Source of the DNA: Bdellovibrio sp. CG10_big_fil_rev_8_21_14_0_10_47_8 | Lineage (GTDB): Bacteria > Bdellovibrionota > Bdellovibrionia > Bdellovibrionales > Bdellovibrionaceae | Direction of reading: 5' to 3' | Assembly (NCBI GenBank): GCA_002773975.1 | Contig: PEZR01000112.1 | Coordinates: 1 to 10,385 of the forward strand | Length of the DNA: 10,385 nt | Shown: positions 5,892 to 10,385 of the stretch, piece by piece | Layout of the letters: each line of letters begins with the position of its first letter | Numbering within the stretch: position 1 is the first letter of the stretch | Notes under the pieces: model-generated | Databases searched by the model: none | What the model saw: the letters and a program-made list of their open reading frames with translations, nothing else | Told to the model about the DNA's origin: nothing | Translations under genes and position numbers: made by a program

Positions 5892-6956
5892 CTATGGATA
5901 AGAGAGTTTTATTGGCTTCCCAATTGTTCCAGGTACGCCTCGATCACGGCCGTTGACAATCACATTGACGGCTCCACCGTCTGAGATCTCGAGATTGATT
6001 TTGGATTTACTTTTGAATACGTGAATTTCATCCGTGGCGAGATTTAATGTTTCCCACTTTCCATCCGACAAAGAAAAACGGACAGAAATTTTATTTAAAG
6101 CCTCGAGAATGACCTCGATAGAACGCACATTTTTATTTTGTGTCGTGGTGGTTACAGAGGTCGCAACGGCGGCCAAAGATGTCGTGGTTATCCGAGTAGA
6201 AGTACTTGTTTTTGACGTCGTTGTGGTTTTCAAGGTGGTCGTCGTAAGAGTTGTTGTCGAGATCTTAGCATGCGTCGTTGATGTTGAGGTGTGGATGGTG
6301 GTCGACGGATGGAGAGAGGTTGAAGAGTGCAAAGAGGTCGAAGTAACAGTACTAGAGCTAGATACCGGAGTGGCCATGGACATCGGCGCTTCGTCTTGCA
6401 GAGTGGTACTGGTAGAAAGACTTGATGTCGTGGTCAAATTGAGTCGAGAAACGTCACTCAATTCTTGTTCGAGATGATCGCGTTCAATATGAGACTCTTT
6501 TTGGTACTTGTCGATCATCTTTGCTACAAAGGCGATCATGACTAGAATAACCAGTGTTCCAATGATTTGATAGACTCGACTGTTGTTTTGTTTTGCGATC
6601 AGGTGGTCTTCTTTGACCAGACGAGGGCCATCATTTTTAGGAACTGTTGGACTGGTGGGCGAACTCCCACTTGCGGAAGAAGTTCGAGCGCTTTCTCCTG
6701 AGTTTGGTTCTTCTGGTTTGGTCGATCCGTATTCGTTCTGAAATAATTCAAGAGCAAGAGCGATATCAATTCGTAGATATTGAGCATAGGAACGGATAAA
6801 CCCCCGAAGAAATGTTTTTGCCGGCAGATGAGTTTGGTCCCCGTCTTCGATGGCCTTAAGTATTTTCGGATTGATCTTTAAGCTGAGGCCGATCTCATGC
6901 AGGGTCAGGCCTCTTTTTTCTCTTTCTGATTTCAGTAGTTGCCCAAGATTTTCCAT
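5892..6956 (-). CDS. rodZ: RodZ-like cytoskeleton/cell-shape protein with long Ser/Thr-rich periplasmic linker
   Basis: The protein has 354 residues in RodZ order. A cytoplasmic helix-turn-helix domain (about 1-75) opens with a Leu-Lys-x-x-Arg-Glu-x-Arg-Gly-Leu-Thr motif and includes a typical Phe-x-Arg-Gly-Phe-Ile-Arg-x-Tyr-Ala segment. A Ser/Pro-rich spacer (80-110) follows, then one membrane helix (about 128-147), a long Ser/Thr-rich linker (about 171-273) and a C-terminal DUF4115-type beta domain (about 278-354) ending in Gly-x-Pro-Gly-x-x-Gly-Lys-Pro-Ile. RodZ links MreB filaments to the periplasmic wall-elongation machinery. The linker is unusual: it is almost pure Thr and Ser, with a run of hexapeptides ending in His (205-229). 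The ATG at 6956 has AAAAAGGG 4 bases upstream, overlapping the stop of the TPR gene. It sits between the pilF-like gene and the glycosyltransferase. Confidence 0.88.
   Translation of the reverse strand: MENLGQLLKSEREKRGLTLHEIGLSLKINPKILKAIEDGDQTHLPAKTFLRGFIRSYAQYLRIDIALALELFQNEYGSTKPEEPNSGESARTSSASGSSPTSPTVPKNDGPRLVKEDHLIAKQNNSRVYQIIGTLVILVMIAFVAKMIDKYQKESHIERDHLEQELSDVSRLNLTTTSSLSTSTTLQDEAPMSMATPVSSSSTVTSTSLHSSTSLHPSTTIHTSTSTTHAKISTTTLTTTTLKTTTTSKTSTSTRITTTSLAAVATSVTTTTQNKNVRSIEVILEALNKISVRFSLSDGKWETLNLATDEIHVFKSKSKINLEISDGGAVNVIVNGRDRGVPGTIGKPIKLSYP
6270..6344 (-). repeat. Hexapeptide repeat inside the RodZ linker
   Basis: The segment encodes four tandem units, TSTSLH, SSTSLH, PSTTIH and TSTSTTH (residues 205-229). 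Each consists of Ser/Thr, mostly with a Leu or Ile before a final His. The DNA is only loosely repeated, so the periodicity is at the protein level. Confidence 0.55.
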
Positions 6957-6966
6957 AAAACCCTTT

Positions 6967-7719
6967 TTATTTGCGAATAGTTTCCAACATTATTTTTGAT
7001 TTATCTACGTAAGCCCCATTGGGATAGAGTTTAATCAGTTCTTCAAAACGAGCCACTGCTTTGTCTTTCTGTCCCATGGCATAGTAGGTCAGCGCACTGT
7101 AATAGTGAGGTTCATCAAATTGAGTTCGTTGACAAAAACCGACGGCGCGATCTAAAGCCGCAGCTGCACGTGCCTTGTCTTTCAGCTCATACAGACTTCT
7201 GCCGTAATATGAATTGGCCAAGCAGTTGTCGCGTTGATAATCGATCGCTTTTAGAAAATGAGTTTTTGCCTCGGCAAATTTACCTTGTTTAAAGTACGCT
7301 AGGCCCAAGTTGATCATTGGTTTTTCTGGAGAGGTGTAAGTCAGATCTTCAGCCGCACTTTTGGCTTCTTTGATTGCCTCATCAAGTTGACCCTTTTCAA
7401 TCAGCAGTCGAGCAAGATTATTTCTGGCATCAGTGTAGTCTGATTTCTGATCAAGGGCCTTTCGAATATGTTTTTCCGAGAGGTCATAACGATTTCGTAC
7501 AAAATAGGCGAGACCAAGATTGTTTTGAATAACAGGGTTATCGCCGTCTAGATCTTCGGCGGTCAGCAATTCTTGCAGAGCTTGAGGGTAGTTTCCGCTA
7601 TTGAGCTGAGAAGTTCCGATTTGCAAATGCAAGTCTGCCATCCGTGAGTCTTCAGACTTGATTGACGCACAGCCAGAGAGCCCAAGGATCAATAAAAAGA
7701 GGAGTAATGATCTTCCCAC
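6967..7719 (-). CDS. TPR-repeat lipoprotein, PilF/PilW-like
   Basis: This protein of 250 residues begins with a lipoprotein signal peptide: Arg3, a hydrophobic core at 5-14, and the lipobox Leu-Ser-Gly-Cys with the lipidated Cys17. Residue +2 is Ala, compatible with outer-membrane sorting. The mature part is a chain of about six TPR helix pairs between roughly 29 and 240, with typical Asn-Leu-Gly-Leu-Ala-Tyr (67-72, 137-142) and Ala-x-x-x-Phe-x-x-Ala-Ile patterns. Length, lipidation and TPR number match PilF/PilW, the pilotin that helps the PilQ secretin of type IV pili assemble. Being directly upstream of rodZ, as in Pseudomonas, supports this. The start is GTG at 7719 with only a weak GGA upstream. 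No other pilus gene is present in the window, so a generic TPR lipoprotein remains possible and I give no symbol. Confidence 0.8.
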   Translation of the reverse strand: MGRSLLLFLLILGLSGCASIKSEDSRMADLHLQIGTSQLNSGNYPQALQELLTAEDLDGDNPVIQNNLGLAYFVRNRYDLSEKHIRKALDQKSDYTDARNNLARLLIEKGQLDEAIKEAKSAAEDLTYTSPEKPMINLGLAYFKQGKFAEAKTHFLKAIDYQRDNCLANSYYGRSLYELKDKARAAAALDRAVGFCQRTQFDEPHYYSALTYYAMGQKDKAVARFEELIKLYPNGAYVDKSKIMLETIRK

Positions 7720-7740
7720 ATTATCCAGGATATCAGCGGC

Positions 7741-8880
7741 TTAACGAGAGTCAATGACAAGCTCGGCAAGAACTTCAATGTGATCTGTCTGAGGAAACAT
7801 ATCGAAGGCCTGAAGACGACCTATTTTCCAATTTTTAAGTAATGTGAGATCTCGCGCAAGTGTGCTCGGATTGCAGCTGATGTAGTAAATTTTTTTGAGG
7901 TTTTGTGGGGCTAATGAATGAATCACTTGATCAGCACATCCAACGCGTGGCGGGTCAAGAATGGCGATGGAATCGTCTTGAAGAATCACTCTTTTGAGAA
8001 AGGCCCCGACATCGGAACAAAAAAATTGGACTCGTTTAGGGCTCAGGTTCATTTCTAGAATTCTTCGTTTCGCATCTTTGACAGATTTTTCGCTGAGTTC
8101 AACGGAGTGGACTGTAGATCGTCGAAATTGATCCAACAGAGGAAAGGTAAAGTTTCCTGCTCCCGCATAGAAATCATAGATCTTTTCAGATGGATCTTCA
8201 GAGATCCATTGCTTCAATGTGGATGTTAAATTGATGTTCTGTGCCTGATTAACCTGGGAAAAACCTAGACCTTCCGTTGGACCTGAGTCAGAGAGGGAGC
8301 TCTCCACTTGATTTTCAGTGTTTAAAAAGAGCTCCACTTTGGGCGCAGGTTGTTTTTTTTCTGAAAGAGATTTTTTCAAGTCCGAAAATTGAGCCGTGAG
8401 TCGGTCATCACAGATCAAACAGTCCTCAAGATCAATGATGGTATGACTTTTTCGTTCATAAAAGCCGAGCCGCTGGCCATCAAATTTAAGTTGAATTCGA
8501 TTTCGATAGTGGAAGGGTGTGGGGCTGGGAACAATGGGCAGAATCTCGGTGTCCGTGGTTAGATTTTTCTTTAATTGCTCCAAAACCAAGTTCTGTTTTT
8601 GTCGCAGTTGTTCTTCATAGGAAATATGCTGCAAGTTGCAGCCACCACAACGTCCATAGACAGGACAAGGGGGTGTAACTCGCTCGGGCCCCGGGGACAA
8701 AATTTCTTGAATTTCAGCCGTCCGAAAATTCTTCTTCTCGTCGGTCACTCGGACCATCAAGCGGTCACCAGGGGCAGAGAAGGGAATGAAATAAACGAGA
8801 CCATCTTTGCGGGCAATGCCCTGGCCACCGAAGGCAATTTTTTCGACGGTGACCTCAATGGGCTCGTGACTTGATGTCAT
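7741..8880 (-). CDS. TrmA/RlmD-family RNA (uracil-5-)-methyltransferase, [4Fe-4S] type
   Basis: The protein has 379 residues. It comprises an N-terminal TRAM domain (about 5-62) and the Fe-S cysteines Cys72-x5-Cys78-x2-Cys81 with a fourth at Cys154 (Cys157 is also near). The Rossmann methyltransferase core has the SAM-binding motif Asp-Phe-Tyr-Ala-Gly-Ala-Gly-Asn-Phe (236-244), Gln209 in a Phe-Ser-Gln-Val-Asn-Gln motif, Asp309-Pro-Pro-Arg, the nucleophile Cys336 in Ile-Ser-Cys-Asn-Pro-Ser-Thr, and base Glu369 near the end. The catalytic set is complete. The enzyme should make 5-methyluridine in RNA using SAM. The TRAM domain and Fe-S site point to the RlmD/RlmC/RlmCD group (23S rRNA) rather than tRNA-specific TrmA. 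It is shorter than E. coli RlmD (433 residues). It sits between ndk (13-base gap) and the pilF-like gene (21-base gap); the ATG at 8880 lacks a clear Shine-Dalgarno. Confidence 0.9.
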   Translation of the reverse strand: MTSSHEPIEVTVEKIAFGGQGIARKDGLVYFIPFSAPGDRLMVRVTDEKKNFRTAEIQEILSPGPERVTPPCPVYGRCGGCNLQHISYEEQLRQKQNLVLEQLKKNLTTDTEILPIVPSPTPFHYRNRIQLKFDGQRLGFYERKSHTIIDLEDCLICDDRLTAQFSDLKKSLSEKKQPAPKVELFLNTENQVESSLSDSGPTEGLGFSQVNQAQNINLTSTLKQWISEDPSEKIYDFYAGAGNFTFPLLDQFRRSTVHSVELSEKSVKDAKRRILEMNLSPKRVQFFCSDVGAFLKRVILQDDSIAILDPPRVGCADQVIHSLAPQNLKKIYYISCNPSTLARDLTLLKNWKIGRLQAFDMFPQTDHIEVLAELVIDSR

Positions 8881-8893
8881 TAATTATTGGATA

Positions 8894-9319
8894 TCACAGG
8901 TTACAAATTTCGTGCTGATCAAAAAAGATGGCCAGTTCACGAGTCGCTGAGGCAGGACTGTCTGAACCATGAACAGCGTTTTCCCCCATGCTGTCGCCAT
9001 GTTTTGCTCGAATGGTGCCAGGAGCGGCCTTTTTTGGGTCTGTCGCGCCCATGATCTCGCGATTTTTTAAAACGGCATTTTCACCCGCCAAGCAAAGCAG
9101 CATTACTGGACCCGATGTCATAAAGGAAACCAGTTCACCAAAAAATGGACGCTCTTTGTGTTCGGCATAAAAAAGCTCACATTTATCCTTGGAGAGAATT
9201 GTCATTTTGGCGGCGGCAATTGTCAGACCGCTCGTCTCAAATTTTTCGATAATGTCTCCAATGACATTTTTTTTAACAGCATTGGGTTTAATGATTGAGA
9301 ATGTTTTTTCCATGGCCAT
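8894..9319 (-). CDS. ndk: Nucleoside diphosphate kinase
   Basis: Ndk transfers the gamma-phosphate of ATP to other NDPs through a phosphohistidine in the cytoplasm. The protein is 141 residues, the normal bacterial length. The family opening Ser-Ile-Ile-Lys-Pro gives Lys11. Tyr51, Phe59, Arg87, Thr93 (Gly-Ala-Thr-Asp-Pro), Arg104 and Asn114 line the nucleotide site, and the phosphorylated His117 lies in Asn-Ala-Val-His-Gly-Ser-Asp-Ser, with Glu128 behind it. The first ATG (9319) is preferred over the in-frame ATG at 9313 because the Met-Ala-x-Glu-x-Thr N-terminus matches the family and GAGGTGG lies just upstream. It follows sucD by 9 bases. The pairing with succinyl-CoA synthetase fits, since SucCD makes ATP or GTP that Ndk can interconvert. 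Confidence 0.97.
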   Translation of the reverse strand: MAMEKTFSIIKPNAVKKNVIGDIIEKFETSGLTIAAAKMTILSKDKCELFYAEHKERPFFGELVSFMTSGPVMLLCLAGENAVLKNREIMGATDPKKAAPGTIRAKHGDSMGENAVHGSDSPASATRELAIFFDQHEICNL

Positions 9320-9322
9320 CGT

Positions 9323-9329
9323 CCACCTC
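9323..9329 (-). promoter_or_regulatory. Ribosome binding site of ndk
   Basis: GAGGTGG on the minus strand abuts the sucD stop codon (sharing one base) and ends 3 bases before the ATG at 9319. It supports the first of two in-frame ATGs and close coupling to sucD. Confidence 0.6.
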
Positions 9330-10198
9330 TATTTCAGTTGTGATTTAAGTGTTTTGCCCATATCTGCCGGAGATCTGGCAATTTTGCAACCAGCAGCTTC
9401 AAGAGCCTCAAATTTAGCTTCGGCTGTCCCTTTTCCGCCACTGATAATGGCGCCAGCATGACCCATGCGTTTTCCTTTGGGGGCAGATGCTCCAGCAATA
9501 AACACCGTAATAGGCTTTTTAAACTCTTTTTTAATGTATTCCGCAGCTTCTTCTTCGGCGGAACCACCAATTTCACCGATCATAATGACCGCATCAGTAT
9601 TTGGATCCGCATTGAAAAGCTTTAGAACATCGATAAAATTGGTGCCGTTCACTGGGTCTCCGCCGATGCCTACGCAGCTGCTTTGTCCAAGTCCAACCTG
9701 GGTCAGCTGATGGACGGCTTCATAGGTTAAGGTTCCAGATCGGGACAGAACCCCAATTCTTCCTGGTTTGTGGATGTGGCCTGGCATGATGCCGATTTTA
9801 CATTCACCCGGAGTGATCACGCCGGGACAATTTGGGCCAATGAGACGAGTTCTTTTGCCATCCATAAAACGGCGAACTTTGACCATATCCAAGACTGGAA
9901 TTCCTTCTGTAATACAAATAACCAGATCAAGATCGGCATCCACGGCCTCCAGAATGGAATCAGCTGCAAATGGAGGGGGTACAAAAACCATTGAAACGTT
10001 GCAACCAGTTGCCTTTTTGGCATCACGGACCGTATTGAAGACTGGAAGGTTTAAGTGTTTGGTTCCGCCCTTACCCGGAGTTACGCCACCGACCAACTTG
10101 GTGCCATAAGCCAGACATTGCTCCGAGTGAAAAGACCCCTGAGCGCCGGTAATTCCCTGGCAGATGACACGGGTTTCTTTGTTGACCAAAATAGACAT
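9329..10198 (-). CDS. sucD: Succinyl-CoA synthetase (succinate-CoA ligase) alpha subunit
   Basis: SucD with SucC converts succinyl-CoA and NDP to succinate and NTP in the TCA cycle. The protein is 289 residues, the usual length. The N-terminal CoA-binding Rossmann part has Gly-Ile-Thr-Gly-x-Gln-Gly (15-21) and Gly-Gly-Val-Thr-Pro-Gly-Lys-Gly-Gly (37-45). The middle has Gly-Pro-Asn-Cys-Pro-Gly (121-126) and Ser-Arg-Ser-Gly-Thr-Leu-Thr-Tyr-Glu (152-160). The ligase part has Gly-Glu-Ile-Gly-Gly (208-212) and the phosphorylated His247 in Met-Gly-His-Ala-Gly-Ala-Ile. Nothing is missing. Its ATG shares one base with the sucC stop (TAATG), and an AGGGGG inside the end of sucC serves as ribosome binding site 6 bases upstream. 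Confidence 0.97.
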   Translation of the reverse strand: MSILVNKETRVICQGITGAQGSFHSEQCLAYGTKLVGGVTPGKGGTKHLNLPVFNTVRDAKKATGCNVSMVFVPPPFAADSILEAVDADLDLVICITEGIPVLDMVKVRRFMDGKRTRLIGPNCPGVITPGECKIGIMPGHIHKPGRIGVLSRSGTLTYEAVHQLTQVGLGQSSCVGIGGDPVNGTNFIDVLKLFNADPNTDAVIMIGEIGGSAEEEAAEYIKKEFKKPITVFIAGASAPKGKRMGHAGAIISGGKGTAEAKFEALEAAGCKIARSPADMGKTLKSQLK

Positions 10199-10385
10199 TA
10201 TTTACCCCCTCGAACAGCAGCGACAATTTTTTGGGCTGCATCAGTCAGATCATCGGCCGGCGTGATGTTGAGGCCACTTTCCCGCAACATTTTTTTACCC
10301 AAATCAACATTGGTTCCTTCAAGACGAACAACCAGGGGAACTCGAATGCCAACTTCTTTGGAAGCAGCGATGACACCCTCGGCGA
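10198..10385 (-). CDS. sucC: Succinyl-CoA synthetase beta subunit, C-terminal end (partial at right edge)
   Basis: The minus-strand frame reads 61 complete codons before a TAA at 10200-10198. The translated end contains Val-Pro-Leu-Val-Val-Arg-Leu-Glu-Gly-Thr-Asn-Val (about residues 15-26 of the visible part), then Leu-Gly-Lys-Lys, Glu-Ser-Gly-Leu-Asn-Ile, and a final Gly-Gly-Lys. These are the hallmark C-terminal features of the SucC ligase domain, which forms the interface with SucD. About 85 percent of the gene lies beyond the window. The stop overlaps the sucD start by one base, so the two subunits are translationally coupled, as usual for an equimolar complex. Confidence 0.95.
   Translation of the reverse strand, partial: AEGVIAASKEVGIRVPLVVRLEGTNVDLGKKMLRESGLNITPADDLTDAAQKIVAAVRGGK

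Noticed and set aside
6138..6446. The repetitive DNA here as a tandem-repeat element or CRISPR-like array
   Set aside because: There are no conserved repeat units or regular spacers at the DNA level; the pattern follows from Thr/Ser codon runs in one open frame.
6034..6477. Long plus-strand Val-rich reading frame opposite rodZ
   Set aside because: Its Val runs are simply the complement of Thr codons in the RodZ linker; it shows no domain and no plausible start context.
9465..10109. Plus-strand open frames opposite sucD
   Set aside because: They are antisense shadows of a fully conserved sucD, with no recognisable protein features.

Overview
The window looks like chromosomal DNA of a Gram-negative bacterium. 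The evidence is an outer-membrane-type lipoprotein, a RodZ cell-shape protein, an ArnT/PMT-like membrane glycosyltransferase, and moderate GC content with several TTG and GTG starts. The gene set and the sucC-sucD-ndk order would fit a Bdellovibrio-like organism (Bdellovibrionota), but that placement rests on remembered gene order and is tentative. I see no mobile element, CRISPR array, rRNA or tRNA.

Left part (1-3386). The window opens with the 3' end of a small membrane protein (to 166). A 165-base gap follows, with short inverted repeats. Next come a DUF2203-family gene (332-709) and, overlapping it by 11 bases, a complete glutamine-dependent NAD+ synthetase, nadE (699-2351). Convergent to nadE is a DEDDh 3'-5' exonuclease (2380-3000, minus) that ends in a sliding-clamp-binding-like peptide. 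Divergent from it is an adrenodoxin/ISC-type [2Fe-2S] ferredoxin with a TTG start (3039-3386).

Right part (3349-10385, all minus). Eight genes are packed with gaps of 21 bases or less, or with overlaps, and look like one operon: sucC (partial), sucD, ndk, a TrmA/RlmD-family RNA m5U methyltransferase, a PilF-like TPR lipoprotein, rodZ, a GT39/GT83-like glycosyltransferase, and a membrane-anchored PHP-fold protein that has lost its metal-binding histidines. The set joins TCA-cycle substrate-level phosphorylation (SucCD), NTP balancing (Ndk), rRNA modification, pilus/cell-shape proteins and an envelope glycan module. The ndk - rRNA methyltransferase - pilF - rodZ order recalls the gammaproteobacterial ndk-rlmN-pilF-rodZ cluster, but with an unrelated methyltransferase in the rlmN slot.

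The points most worth a second look are the PHP-fold pseudoenzyme translationally coupled to the glycosyltransferase, the Ser/Thr-rich periplasmic linker of RodZ next to a PMT-like transferase, the methyltransferase swap in a conserved cluster, and the clamp-binding tail on the exonuclease.
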